The notes under the pieces were generated by a model. The model made no database searches. It saw nothing but the letters and a program-made list of their open reading frames with translations, and was not told the DNA's origin. From positions 1 through 41,002 of the forward strand of contig PWGV01000102.1 of the NCBI GenBank assembly GCA_003554585.1: a DNA stretch of 41,002 nt. The letters run 5' to 3'. The translations under genes were made by a program, and so were the position numbers. The stretch comes from Halobacteroidaceae bacterium (GTDB lineage Bacteria; Bacillota; Halanaerobiia; B1SED10-174). Positions 8,517-18,553 of the stretch are shown piece after piece (position 1 is the first letter of the stretch; each line of letters begins with the position of its first letter).

Positions 8517-9588
8517 TACTCCCCACCTTCTCCATTCTTTTTTTCTCGTCAGCCAGCATTAATTCTTCGATAACCGGCTCCAGGTTCCCCGCGAGTATTT
8601 CTTCCAGCTGGTGGAGGGTCAGGCCGATCCGGTGGTCGGTAACCCGTCCCTGGGGGAAGTTGTAGGTGCGGATTCTCTCGCTCCTGTCCCCCGATCCTAC
8701 CTGGACTTTTCTTGTTTCATCAAGCTCTGCCTGCTGTTCAGCCTTCAATTTATCCTGAATGCGGGCCCGTAAAATCTTTAAGGCCTTGGCCCGATTTTTA
8801 TGCTGGGATTTTTCATCCTGGCAGGAAACAGTAAGCCCCGTTGGTTCGTGGGTAATCCGGACAGCGGAGTCTGTTGTATTTACACTCTGTCCGCCCGGTC
8901 CGCTGGAGCGGAAGGTATCAATCTTCAATTCATTGGGATCAATTTCAATTTCAAGTTCTTCCACTTCCGGTAAAACCGCAACAGTTGCTGCCGAGGTGTG
9001 AATTCTTCCTCCCGATTCTGTCTCGGGAACCCTCTGGACCCGGTGAACTCCGCTCTCAAACTTAAGACGGCTGTAGACACCTTTCCCATCTACCGCAAGA
9101 ACAACTTCCTTGAAACCGCCAACTTCTGACTCGTTGGCACTCAAAATTTCAACCTTCCAGCCATTTTTCTCAGCATAACGGTTGTACATGCGAAGAAGGT
9201 CCCCGGCAAAAAGACCTGCTTCGTCGCCCCCTGTTCCAGCCCGGATCTCGATAATTACGTTTTTCTCATCGTTGGGATCGCGGGGCAGGAGCATCCGGGG
9301 AATTTTTTCCTCGAGTTTCCTGACTTCTGGTTCCAGCTCTTCAATCTCGAGTTCAGCCAGTTCTTTTAATTCCTCGTCCCCGGAATTTAAAAGTTCTCGG
9401 GCTTCTTTCAGCCGATTGCTTTTTTCCTTGTACTGGCGATAAAGGGTAACAATTTCCTTTAATTCGGCGTGTTCTCGGGTTATTTCCCGCAGCTTATTCT
9501 TATCACCGTAAATTTCAGTCCCGCTGAGGATCCTGGTCAGCTCCTCGTATCTATTTTCCATTTTCCTTGCTTTTTCTTTCCAGCCCAT
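8509..9588 (-). CDS. prfA: peptide chain release factor 1
   Basis: Recognises UAA and UAG stop codons and triggers peptide release. The 359-residue length is standard. The codon-recognition tripeptide PET is at 188-190 (the PxT motif of RF1, not the SPF of RF2) and the catalytic GGQ is at 232-234 in [17 protein letters not shown]. The ATG at 9588 is chosen because AAAGGAGGT lies 9 nt upstream; a second ATG nine codons on lacks one. Confidence 0.97.
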   Translation of the reverse strand: MGWKEKARKMENRYEELTRILSGTEIYGDKNKLREITREHAELKEIVTLYRQYKEKSNRLKEARELLNSGDEELKELAELEIEELEPEVRKLEEKIPRMLLPRDPNDEKNVIIEIRAGTGGDEAGLFAGDLLRMYNRYAEKNGWKVEILSANESEVGGFKEVVLAVDGKGVYSRLKFESGVHRVQRVPETESGGRIHTSAATVAVLPEVEELEIEIDPNELKIDTFRSSGPGGQSVNTTDSAVRITHEPTGLTVSCQDEKSQHKNRAKALKILRARIQDKLKAEQQAELDETRKVQVGSGDRSERIRTYNFPQGRVTDHRIGLTLHQLEEILAGNLEPVIEELMLADEKKRMEKVGSIG

Positions 9589-9608
9589 TGATATGGACCT
9601 CCTTTAAC

Positions 9609-10475
9609 TTAATCCTTCAAAACACCCTGGAGGGCAGCAATGGCAACCTCAATCTGCTCATCATTGGGTTCCCGGGTTGTAAGAAACTGCAAAAAAATTC
9701 CGGGTAAGCTCATTATTCTAATTAATATATTCGGCTTTGGTTTGCCCGCCAGCCGCAGGAGTTCATAGGCACACCCGGCAACAAGGGGCAAAAGGGACAG
9801 GTGAATCCCCACCCGCATGAAAAAACCTGGTCTCCCGGCCACGATGGTAAAGAAAATGACACTTAACAAAATTACAAGAAATATAAACGAGGTTCCGCAG
9901 CGGGGATGGCGGGGAGAAAATAATCGGACATTTTCCACCGTCAATTCTTTTCCTGATTCATAGGTGTGCAGGGTTTTGTGTTCCGCTCCGTGATTGGCAA
10001 AAAAGCGCCTCGTGTCCGGGAAAAGATTCAAAGCAGAAATATAGGCCAAAAGAGCACCAACCTTGATCAAACCTTCAGTTAGATTAAGCCAGAAATTAGT
10101 TGCAAAGAGAGGGTCCAGCCAGCGGATCAGAGCAGCCGGCATCACTACAAAAAGCAAAATTGCCAGCCCTACTCCAGCCAGGACAGTTAAAACCATTTCC
10201 CAGGGTTTTATTTCTTCTTCTTCCCCCAGGGCCAGGTTGGCCGAACGGGAAAGGACCTTGACGCCAAAAAAGAGAGCTTCAAAAAGGGTAACAACTCCCC
10301 GAACCAGGGGAAAATTCAAAAAAGGATATCTGTTTCGTAACGAACGAAGCGGAAATTTTTCCATCAAAATACTTCCGTCGGGTCCGCGAACCGCCATGGC
10401 CATCCGATCCGGGCCCCGCATCATCACACCTTCTAAAACTGCCTGGCCCCCGTAGGGGGTAATTTTTTCCGACAT
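9609..10475 (-). CDS. DUF1385 membrane protein (YqhQ-like)
   Basis: Conserved membrane protein of unknown function found beside prfA/prmC or rpmE in many Clostridia. About 288 residues with an N-terminal YGGQAVLEGVMMRGP motif that marks the family, several hydrophobic segments from about residue 85 on, and conserved HGAEHKTLHTYE and SPRHPRCGTSF motifs. The His, Glu and Cys in these motifs could bind a metal, but this is inference. Start at the ATG 10475 (GGAG 7 nt upstream); a TTG two codons earlier is less well spaced. Confidence 0.85.
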   Translation of the reverse strand: MSEKITPYGGQAVLEGVMMRGPDRMAMAVRGPDGSILMEKFPLRSLRNRYPFLNFPLVRGVVTLFEALFFGVKVLSRSANLALGEEEEIKPWEMVLTVLAGVGLAILLFVVMPAALIRWLDPLFATNFWLNLTEGLIKVGALLAYISALNLFPDTRRFFANHGAEHKTLHTYESGKELTVENVRLFSPRHPRCGTSFIFLVILLSVIFFTIVAGRPGFFMRVGIHLSLLPLVAGCAYELLRLAGKPKPNILIRIMSLPGIFLQFLTTREPNDEQIEVAIAALQGVLKD

Positions 10476-10507
10476 CTGCAAACTCCTCTCAAAAACAAAT
10501 AATTAAA

Positions 10508-10527
10508 GCAGAGCGGTGCCGCTCTGC
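10508..10527 (-). terminator. 9-bp palindromic hairpin in the DUF1385 leader
   Basis: A perfect inverted repeat of GCAGAGCGG with CCGCTCTGC and a 2-nt gap; T-rich sequence (TTTAATTATTTG) follows on the minus strand. It lies downstream of the likely promoter at 10552-10580 and 33 bp before the gene, so it could end tdk transcripts, attenuate the new ones, or both. Its stem closely matches the hairpin after rpmE. Confidence 0.6.
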
Positions 10528-10551
10528 CGAGGCCCTTGCCCTTATTATGGT

Positions 10552-10580
10552 ATTATAGCACAAGGAAGGGAGGTTGTAAA
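10552..10580 (-). promoter_or_regulatory. sigma-A promoter for DUF1385-prfA-prmC
   Basis: Minus-strand TTTACA (10580-10575), 17 bp spacer, TATAAT (10557-10552), in the tdk-DUF1385 gap. Confidence 0.75.
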
Positions 10581-10653
10581 TTTGGAACCTTAATGCAGGG
10601 TTTTTAGCCTACCCATTTTTTTCTGCTACTCAGAAAATAATAAATCCAAATCT

Positions 10654-11238
10654 TTAATTCCTTTTCCCGGGCACTTCGTGACACCTTCTGCACCGGGCTT
10701 CATAAACTTCCTGGGCTCCAACGAGAATAATGGGATCAGTATAGGCTGCGGGAACTCCATCAAGCAACCGCTGGGTTCTGCTTGCAGGATTGCCGCATTT
10801 CATACAGATTGCATGCAGCTTTTCTACGAACTCTGCCATGGCAAGAATCTGGGGAACGGGCCCGAAAGGTTCGCCCCGAAAGTCTCTGTCCAGACCGGCA
10901 ACAATTACCCGCATTCCCCGATCAGCAAGATCCTCACAAACCTGAATTATTTCCTCGTTAAAAAACTGGATTTCATCAATGGCTACAACATCCGTATTGC
11001 GATCAAGGCGGTGGAACAATTCATTGGGATTATCAATGGGCACTGCTTCTACCTTGTTGCCATCATGTGAAGTAATCCGGGCTGAATGGTAGCGATCATC
11101 AATTTGCGGTTTGAATACCTGGACCTTCTGTCGAGCTATTTCCGCCCTGCGCACCCGCCTGATTAATTCTTCGCTTTTTCCGCAGTACATTGATCCCGTA
11201 ATTGCTTCAATCCAGCCGGAATTTGGTATCCTGTACAC
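10654..11238 (-). CDS. tdk: thymidine kinase
   Basis: Phosphorylates thymidine with ATP in pyrimidine salvage. 194 residues, type II (human TK1-like) family. Walker A GSMYCGKS (15-22), the D88-E89 motif AIDEIQFF with the catalytic Glu, and the zinc Cys pairs C145/C148 and C183/C186 are all present, followed by the lasso loop. Start is GTG at 11238 with GAGGGG 8 nt upstream. The rpmE-tdk-prfA order is conserved in Bacillota. Confidence 0.96.
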   Translation of the reverse strand: MYRIPNSGWIEAITGSMYCGKSEELIRRVRRAEIARQKVQVFKPQIDDRYHSARITSHDGNKVEAVPIDNPNELFHRLDRNTDVVAIDEIQFFNEEIIQVCEDLADRGMRVIVAGLDRDFRGEPFGPVPQILAMAEFVEKLHAICMKCGNPASRTQRLLDGVPAAYTDPIILVGAQEVYEARCRRCHEVPGKRN

Positions 11239-11261
11239 TGCTAAAACCCCTCTCTCCCTTT

Positions 11262-11292
11262 AAAAAATGAAAGCAGAGCGGGAACGCTCTGC
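11262..11292 (-). terminator. terminator after rpmE
   Basis: Minus strand: an 8-bp stem GCAGAGCG with CGCTCTGC, 4-nt loop TTCC, then TTTCATTTTTTA. It starts about 10 nt after the rpmE stop. Confidence 0.75.
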
Positions 11293-11302
11293 TGAGAGAA
11301 AA

Positions 11303-11509
11303 CTATTCTTCCTTTTTGCCGTACTTACGCTGGAACCTTTCGATACGGCCACCCTTGGTAGCAGTTCTCTGTTTACCGGTGTAAAATGGATGGCAGCTTG
11401 CGCAAATTTCCACCCGCTGGTCTTCTTTGGTTGAACGGGTATGATAAACCTCACCGCAGGCACAGGTGATGGTTATTTCTTTAACTTCAGGATGAATTTC
11501 CTTTTTCAC
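11303..11509 (-). CDS. rpmE: 50S ribosomal protein L31
   Basis: Zinc-binding (C+) form of L31, part of the large ribosomal subunit. 68 residues with four cysteines C16, C18, C37 and C40 that bind zinc, and the conserved HPFYTGKQR segment. Start is GTG at 11509 with GGAGG 8 nt upstream. It is transcribed alone from a strong promoter and ends at a hairpin terminator. Confidence 0.97.
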   Translation of the reverse strand: MKKEIHPEVKEITITCACGEVYHTRSTKEDQRVEICASCHPFYTGKQRTATKGGRIERFQRKYGKKEE

Positions 11510-11544
11510 TATCCTCGCCTCCTTTTGTTGTTTTCAACTTAAAT

Positions 11545-11573
11545 ATTATAACATACCGGGAAATGGCTGTAAA
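11545..11573 (-). promoter_or_regulatory. sigma-A promoter of rpmE
   Basis: Minus-strand TTTACA (11573-11568), 17 bp spacer, TATAAT (11550-11545), giving a short leader before the GTG start. Confidence 0.8.
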
Positions 11574-11596
11574 CTAGTTAAATTTTCTACGTCCTG

Positions 11597-12550
11597 TTAA
11601 CGGGGAGGGAGATAGCGAATGGGATTCACCGGGCGGTTATTGTGTCGGATTTCAAAATGAACGTGGGGCCCTGTAGAACGGCCGGTATTACCCGAGTAAG
11701 CGATTACCTGGCCCTGGTAAACAAAGCTGCCCCTGCTTACCAGAATTCTGCTGTTATGAGCATACCTGGTCACGACCCCACCACCGTGGTCAATATCAAT
11801 CACATTGCCGTAGCCTCCATTCCAGCCCGAGAAGATTACATAACCCTCTTTTGTGGCCCGAACGGGAGTCCCTGAAGACACTGCAATATCCAGCCCCTCG
11901 TGGAATCCACCCCAGCGCGGGCCAAAGTGAGAGGAGATTCTTCCTCCGGAAACCGGCCAGATAAAGGAATCGAGGGTTCCTCCTCTTTCAGCAAAATCGG
12001 GAGGTTTTGCTCCGGGTACAACAACTTCCTGCCCGGGATTTATTCGGGAAAGGTCATCGCCATTGACCATCCTGATTTCCTCAGGGCAAACTCCGTACTC
12101 TTCGGCAATGCAATCCACGGTTTCGCCATCTTTTGCCTTGTGTATTGTCCCTCGAATGTTGATAACTCTGATTACGTCTCCCACACGTATATTATGTACA
12201 TTGGCAATATCATGATTAACACCGGCAAGAGTGGCCACATCAATGCCATACTTGCGGGAAATATCCCAGAGTGTTTCTCCTGGCTGAACTTCGTGCGTTT
12301 TAAAACGAGCCACCCTGGCTATTTTATCGGCTATTTCATCGATCCTGAGCTGGGCCTCCAGCTGAACTCCATTACCCCAGGTTTCATCACCCCGTAAATC
12401 CATGGGCCCCAGGTGTCCGGCTGTTTCCCGTTCAAAAAGGCTCAACCGCTGGAAGAACCGGAATTCCGGTTCCTGCTCCGCCAGGGTCACCTGGCTGGAC
12501 AATGCTAAAACAAGAAAACACAAATAAAGAATAATTTTCCCTCTCTCCAA
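11597..12550 (-). CDS. secreted LysM and M23 peptidoglycan endopeptidase
   Basis: Exported cell-wall hydrolase or remodelling protein. Order of parts in 317 residues: signal peptide (1-24, cleavage near TLA-EQ), a linker, LysM 1 (about 86-130), LysM 2 (about 136-179), and an M23 peptidase domain (about 195-315). The zinc ligands H217 and D221 (HEGLD) and H298 in HVHFE, with H296, are present, so it should be an active metallopeptidase cutting peptide cross-links. Start is TTG at 12550 with GGGAGGAG 7 nt upstream. It follows the cysteine-rich unknown gene by 39 bp. Confidence 0.92.
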   Translation of the reverse strand: MERGKIILYLCFLVLALSSQVTLAEQEPEFRFFQRLSLFERETAGHLGPMDLRGDETWGNGVQLEAQLRIDEIADKIARVARFKTHEVQPGETLWDISRKYGIDVATLAGVNHDIANVHNIRVGDVIRVINIRGTIHKAKDGETVDCIAEEYGVCPEEIRMVNGDDLSRINPGQEVVVPGAKPPDFAERGGTLDSFIWPVSGGRISSHFGPRWGGFHEGLDIAVSSGTPVRATKEGYVIFSGWNGGYGNVIDIDHGGGVVTRYAHNSRILVSRGSFVYQGQVIAYSGNTGRSTGPHVHFEIRHNNRPVNPIRYLPPR

Positions 12551-12589
12551 GGGCTATCTCCTCCCTACAAAACACTTTTTCCTAAAATT

Positions 12590-13210
12590 TTATGGGTTCT
12601 TCTCCCTCTTTTCTTTCGGGGAATATCCGGGGATAAAAACTGAATTTCGCCGGTTAAGATTTTCCAGATCATCATCCCGGCACGCGGAGAGAACAACTTC
12701 CCCGGCACAATTTTGACAGATCAGCTTTATTCTATCGGGAAACAGGTCAACATGGACCTCCCGACTTCCACACAAACAACCCAGTTGCCCTTCCAGCACC
12801 AGGCCCTGCAGGCGGTCAAGAAGTCTGAGCATCAGATCGGGGTTAATGAAAAAATCATCCCCCTGCATCTGTTCGGCTATAGCTTCCAGTTTGCCTATGA
12901 GGTCTTTTTGAGGCCCCAGTTTTCCCAGCTGAATCCCCGATTCGGGACATTTAATTGGTCTGGGTTTTTCTGCCCAGAATTCGCCCGCAGAAAAAGAAAG
13001 CACGTGTTCCTCTTCACAAACCGCACACAAACAAACCAGGAGATATTGGTCATTACCCTCCCTCTTGATAGAGGCTTTTTTTTGCCCGCAGGAACAATAA
13101 AGGTCGGGATTTTTATTTCCGGAAAAGGAAAAAGCATGGATATAATCTGCGATCAAAAGCCCGCAGGCAGGACACCTGAGAGACAGGGTTGTTTCCCGGT
13201 TAATAAGCAT
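12590..13210 (-). CDS. cysteine-rich protein of unknown function
   Basis: Not recognised as a named family. 206 residues with 13 cysteines arranged as C13/C16, C39/C41, C60/C62/C65, C88, C145/C147, C165/C168 and C177, which suggests three or more zinc-ribbon-like knuckles. No signal peptide or membrane segment. The middle (about 103-140) is helical without Cys. The ATG at 13210 is chosen: GGAGGG is 7 nt upstream; an earlier in-frame start has no site. The ribosome binding site and start lie within an inverted repeat (13209-13255). It sits between pyrG and the M23 peptidase. A regulator or nucleic-acid-binding role is possible but unproven. Confidence 0.75.
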   Translation of the reverse strand: MLINRETTLSLRCPACGLLIADYIHAFSFSGNKNPDLYCSCGQKKASIKREGNDQYLLVCLCAVCEEEHVLSFSAGEFWAEKPRPIKCPESGIQLGKLGPQKDLIGKLEAIAEQMQGDDFFINPDLMLRLLDRLQGLVLEGQLGCLCGSREVHVDLFPDRIKLICQNCAGEVVLSACRDDDLENLNRRNSVFIPGYSPKEKREKNP

Positions 13211-13255
13211 TTGGCTTCCCTCCTGTTGATACAAGTTCTGCCAGGAAAGCCAAAT
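13209..13255 (-). promoter_or_regulatory. inverted repeat enclosing the RBS and start codon
   Basis: Nine-base arms ATTTGGCTT (13255-13247 on the minus strand) and AAGCCAAAT (13217-13209) are perfectly complementary. An additional TCCT/AGGA pairing inside would cover part of the AGGAGGG ribosome binding site. The distal arm includes the first two bases of the ATG. Could be a translational on/off switch; no known riboswitch class recognised. Confidence 0.45.
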
Positions 13256-13341
13256 TCCTTCTTACCGCCTAAAAAATATCCATTTTTCACTTTTTATTTC
13301 AGGAAAAGGTACAAAAATTCCAACAAAAACCTCGAAGAAAA

Positions 13342-14991
<1,650 letters not shown>

Positions 14992-16683
14992 TTACATCTG
15001 ATCCGGGGCGTTTATCCCCAGGATTTTTAAGAGGTTACTCAGGACTCGATGCGCCCCGCTAACCAGGGCCAGCCGGGCCTGTTGAACTTCAGGTTCGGCA
15101 GTAAGAATCGGACACTTATTGTAGAAGGCATGGAAGGCCTGGGCCAGGTCATGACCATAAACCGTGAGGAAATGGGGTGAAAGATTATCATAGCTTTCCT
15201 CCACCACATCCGGAAAGCGAACCAGAGCCCGCAGCAGGGATTCTTCTTCCTCACCCAGCGGTGCAAGGTCCGTTTCCGCAGGTCCGGGAATTGAAATTTC
15301 CCTCTCCCTGGCTTTTCCAAACAGGCTCATCATCCTGGCGTGAGCATATTGCAGATAATAAACAGGGTTTTTTGCAGATTGTTCCCGGGCCAGTTCCAGG
15401 TCAAAATCCATGTGGCTCTCCGGGCTGCGTATCAGGTAAAAATATCGGGCCGCATCCAAACCAACTTCATCCACAACATCCTTCATTGTAACAAATTCTC
15501 CCGCCCGCTTGGACATCGGGACTTTTTCCTCTCCCCGCCACAAAGTCACAATCTGGACTATCAGGATTTCCAGTATTTCGCGGGAGTAACCAAAGGCTTC
15601 CACTGCAGCCTTCATCCGGGCAATATGCCCGTGGTGGTCAGCGCCCAGGACATCTATTATCAGGTCATAACCCCGTTTAAGCTTATCCAGGTGATAGGCG
15701 ATATCCGCCGCAAAGTAGGTGTAAGAACCATCTGATTTTATAACTACCCTGTCTTTTTCATCGCCAAATCTGGAGCTGGCAAACCAGGTAGCCCCATCTT
15801 CCTCGTACAAAAACTTCCGCCGCCGCAGTAAAGCTATTGCTTTTTCCACCAGGCCATCTTCGTAAAGGGAACGCTCGCTAAACCAGTTATCAAAAGTGAT
15901 CCCCAGTTTTTTTAAATCATCTTTAATTCCACCCAGGAGTTTCTGGTAGCCGAATTCCCTGCAGAGAGCCTCCCGTTCCCTGGGGGAGTGAAGTTCCAGC
16001 CCATCTCCATACTTACACAGTATTTTCCGGGCCAGCTCTCGAATATATTCTCCCTGGTAGCCGTCGGCGGGAAAATCAATATCTTCACCCTGTTCTTCCT
16101 GCAACCTGAGGTAAATAGAGCGGCCCAATAATTCCATTTGATGTCCCGAATTATTAATATAAAATTCTTTTTCCACGGCACAGCCGCAGAATTTTAAAAC
16201 ATTTCCCAGGACATCTCCAACTACAGCACCCCTGCTGTGGCCGACGTGAAGGGGCCCTGTGGGATTGGCACTGACAAATTCTACCTGCACTTTTTTGCCC
16301 TGCCCTTTATTTATACTCCCGTAATTTTCTTTTTCTTCCGCAATAGCCGGGAGAACTTTTTTCAACCAGTTTTTTTGCAGGTATATATTGATAAATCCCG
16401 GGCCTGCGATCTCCAATCTATCAATCATGGCCTCCCAGGCTTCTTCGCGGGCTAAATTATCGATAATTTCCTGGGCTATTTCTCTCGGTGATGCCTTCAA
16501 TTCCTTGGCTATGGCCATTGCAATATTGCAGGCAAAATCCCCGTGTTCCCGGTGTTTTGGTTCTTCAATTTTTACTCTTTCCAGAATTCCTTCGGGTTTT
16601 ATTTCTCGTTTTTCCAGGACCGATTCAAGACTATTTTGTATTACTTCTATTACCTTTTCCCTGGTCTCGTGTAAAAAGGACAT
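14992..16683 (-). CDS. argS: arginyl-tRNA synthetase
   Basis: Charges tRNA-Arg. 563 residues, class I. N-terminal Add1 domain (about 1-120), the HIGH-type motif HVGH at 146-149 after SANPTGPL, the KMSKS-type motif VPMSKRAG, and the C-terminal helical DALR anticodon-binding domain ending in RVLSNLLKILGI. The ATG at 16683 (begins MSFLHETR) with GAGGAGG upstream is the start, not the ATG ten codons before. It is the first gene of argS-pyrG; the 75-bp leader is too short for a T-box. Confidence 0.96.
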   Translation of the reverse strand: MSFLHETREKVIEVIQNSLESVLEKREIKPEGILERVKIEEPKHREHGDFACNIAMAIAKELKASPREIAQEIIDNLAREEAWEAMIDRLEIAGPGFINIYLQKNWLKKVLPAIAEEKENYGSINKGQGKKVQVEFVSANPTGPLHVGHSRGAVVGDVLGNVLKFCGCAVEKEFYINNSGHQMELLGRSIYLRLQEEQGEDIDFPADGYQGEYIRELARKILCKYGDGLELHSPREREALCREFGYQKLLGGIKDDLKKLGITFDNWFSERSLYEDGLVEKAIALLRRRKFLYEEDGATWFASSRFGDEKDRVVIKSDGSYTYFAADIAYHLDKLKRGYDLIIDVLGADHHGHIARMKAAVEAFGYSREILEILIVQIVTLWRGEEKVPMSKRAGEFVTMKDVVDEVGLDAARYFYLIRSPESHMDFDLELAREQSAKNPVYYLQYAHARMMSLFGKAREREISIPGPAETDLAPLGEEEESLLRALVRFPDVVEESYDNLSPHFLTVYGHDLAQAFHAFYNKCPILTAEPEVQQARLALVSGAHRVLSNLLKILGINAPDQM

Positions 16684-16727
16684 CTGCAGACAACCTCCTC
16701 TGCCATTCCGCATTACTTTTGGGGTTA

Positions 16728-16756
16728 ATTATATATTTTTTCCAGCCCCGTGTAAA
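16728..16756 (-). promoter_or_regulatory. sigma-A promoter of argS-pyrG
   Basis: Minus-strand TTTACA (16756-16751), 17 bp, TATAAT (16733-16728), placed just after the upstream PAP2 gene. Confidence 0.8.
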
Positions 16757-16758
16757 GT

Positions 16759-17544
16759 TTAAAAACTCCACTCCCAGGTTACAGCAAGTCCTCGGGCGAG
16801 GTCTATTCTCCATTTCCCTCCTTCCTCTTTTTCTTCCTGGTGGAATTTCCCGACCTGTTTGGCAACTGCCCAGCCCAGCACTGAACCTGCGAATACATCC
16901 GAAGCCCAGTGGTGAGAATCGTGGACCCGAGAAAAAGCGACGAGTCCCGCGAGGGAATAAGTTAAGTAGGGTAACCAGGGATATTTTTCTCTATAAACTT
17001 CGGCAAAAGAAGTTGCCAAAGAAAAGGCGGAAGCGCTATGCCCCGAAGGAAAAGAAAGGTTTTCAGTTGATAGCTTGGGCCCCTCCCACCTGTAGGGATC
17101 TGCCCCGTGACTGGGGCGGTGGCGGTGGGTGAGCTGCTTGCCCATCTGAACGAGCAGACCTGAAATCAGGTAGCTTTCCCAGGCCTGTCCTACTGCCTGC
17201 AGCAGGAGTTCATCCTCGCTGATTTTGCCCAGGGTATAGCCGGTTAAAAAACCCGGTAAAATTAAAGTTCCCCCTCCCATGGGGCCAATGTATTTGGCCA
17301 CTTTTTCGGTTAAAGGGCTTTTATTTTCCTGGACAAAATTATAAACATCTCCATCAACCGCGACGAGAAAAATAATCCCCAGGACACTGATACCAAAGGT
17401 TTCCCATTCTTCCTCCCACTCCCTTAAAGAACCGAAAATTCCCCGGGAAGTCTCCAGAGGTAACAGCTCCTGGGCTGAAAGTTCCCCGTGAAAATAGTTA
17501 GCAAAAAGCGAAAGCAGCAAAAAAATGATTAAAATTTTCCGCAT
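16759..17544 (-). CDS. PAP2-family phosphatase (paralogue 1)
   Basis: Membrane-associated acid phosphatase of the type 2 phosphatidic-acid phosphatase superfamily, acting on lipid phosphates or undecaprenyl pyrophosphate outside the cytoplasm. 261 residues with an N-terminal signal or anchor (1-24). The three catalytic signatures are KQLTHRHRP, PSGHSAS and SRVHDSHHWASD. The last strand ends LAVTWEWSF, with a C-terminal Phe. It is divergently arranged with a second PAP2 gene with the same overall layout. The ATG at 17544 has GGAAGGAG 9 nt upstream. The substrate cannot be told from sequence. Confidence 0.88.
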   Translation of the reverse strand: MRKILIIFLLLSLFANYFHGELSAQELLPLETSRGIFGSLREWEEEWETFGISVLGIIFLVAVDGDVYNFVQENKSPLTEKVAKYIGPMGGGTLILPGFLTGYTLGKISEDELLLQAVGQAWESYLISGLLVQMGKQLTHRHRPSHGADPYRWEGPKLSTENLSFPSGHSASAFSLATSFAEVYREKYPWLPYLTYSLAGLVAFSRVHDSHHWASDVFAGSVLGWAVAKQVGKFHQEEKEEGGKWRIDLARGLAVTWEWSF

Positions 17545-17633
17545 GGAAATCGGCTCCTTCCGGGTTGTTTCCTCAATTTAACTGAAAAAAGGTCTTTTGA
17601 TTTTTTTCCCGAATCAGAAAAAAGGTATTCCTT

Positions 17634-18473
17634 TTGCCAAAATTCCTGTTAAAGGTTGTGCTTGCTTTGTTGAAAAAATTCCTAACTATTTCTTTAACCT
17701 TAACTTTAATTCTGGTTACACCTTCCCTATCATCCGCTTCAGTAGAAACAGTTACCCTCTGGGAAGACTGCAAGCAGCTCTCCCGGATTCCCAAAAATTT
17801 TATTCACCTGGCCCGCTCACCCCTGGACTGGGGGGAAAAAGACTGGCTAACAGCTGGCGGGATTGCGGGAACAACCCTCATTTTAATGACTTTGGACGGC
17901 GGCCTCCAGGAATTTATCCAGGACAGGAAAACTTCGGGCACTCAGTCTCTTTCCCGCCTGGTAAAACCATTTGGAGAGGGAACAACCACCCTTCCTCTTA
18001 TGGGCGGTTTATACCTTTACGGCCTGCTTGAGCAGGATGAAAGGGCCAGAGAAACAGCTCTCCTCGCCACCCAGAGTTTTTTTGTGGCGGGCTTCTTTTC
18101 CGAACTGGTCAAAACTACCTTCCAGCGGCATCGCCCCAGCACCGGCAGACCTCCCCTTACTTTTGATGGTCCCCGCTGGCCCCGGGAAAACCAGTCTTTT
18201 GCTTCCGGGCATGCCTGTGTGGCTTTTGCAGTAGCCACTGTTATTGCCGAAAAATATTCCCATAACTCCTTTGTCCGGGGCGCTGCGTATACTCTGGCCG
18301 GGTTGACTGCACTTTCCAGGGTCCATGATAACGATCACTGGGCTTCAGATGCTTTTTTTGGATCCGCCCTGGGCTTTTTTACTGCCCGGGGAATAATCAA
18401 CCTCCACCTGGAAAATAACCAGCTGGAAATGAGTTTAACTCCCGGAGGGGTTCAAATTTCCCTGAGTTTCTAG
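17634..18473 (+). CDS. PAP2-family phosphatase (paralogue 2)
   Basis: Second PAP2 enzyme, 279 residues. It has an N-terminal signal or anchor (about 10-35), then the motifs KTTFQRHRP, ASGHACVAFA (the usual PSGH begins with Ala here) and SRVHDNDHWASD. It shares with paralogue 1 a DGxxxxFxQxxK segment before the catalytic part. It also ends with Phe (VQISLSF). Start is TTG at 17634, 8 nt after AAAAAAGG; no ATG is available. The diguanylate cyclase gene follows 80 bp downstream. Confidence 0.85.
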   Translation: MPKFLLKVVLALLKKFLTISLTLTLILVTPSLSSASVETVTLWEDCKQLSRIPKNFIHLARSPLDWGEKDWLTAGGIAGTTLILMTLDGGLQEFIQDRKTSGTQSLSRLVKPFGEGTTTLPLMGGLYLYGLLEQDERARETALLATQSFFVAGFFSELVKTTFQRHRPSTGRPPLTFDGPRWPRENQSFASGHACVAFAVATVIAEKYSHNSFVRGAAYTLAGLTALSRVHDNDHWASDAFFGSALGFFTARGIINLHLENNQLEMSLTPGGVQISLSF

Positions 18474-18553
18474 GCTTATAATTTACTACTACCAATTTAA
18501 TTTTTTAATTCGATTTTAATCCAACAAAAAATTACAAAAGAGGACGATCAAAA

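Noticed and set aside
16684-16758. T-box leader for argS
   Set aside because: The leader is only about 40 nt after the promoter, too short, and no specifier or antiterminator sequence is seen.
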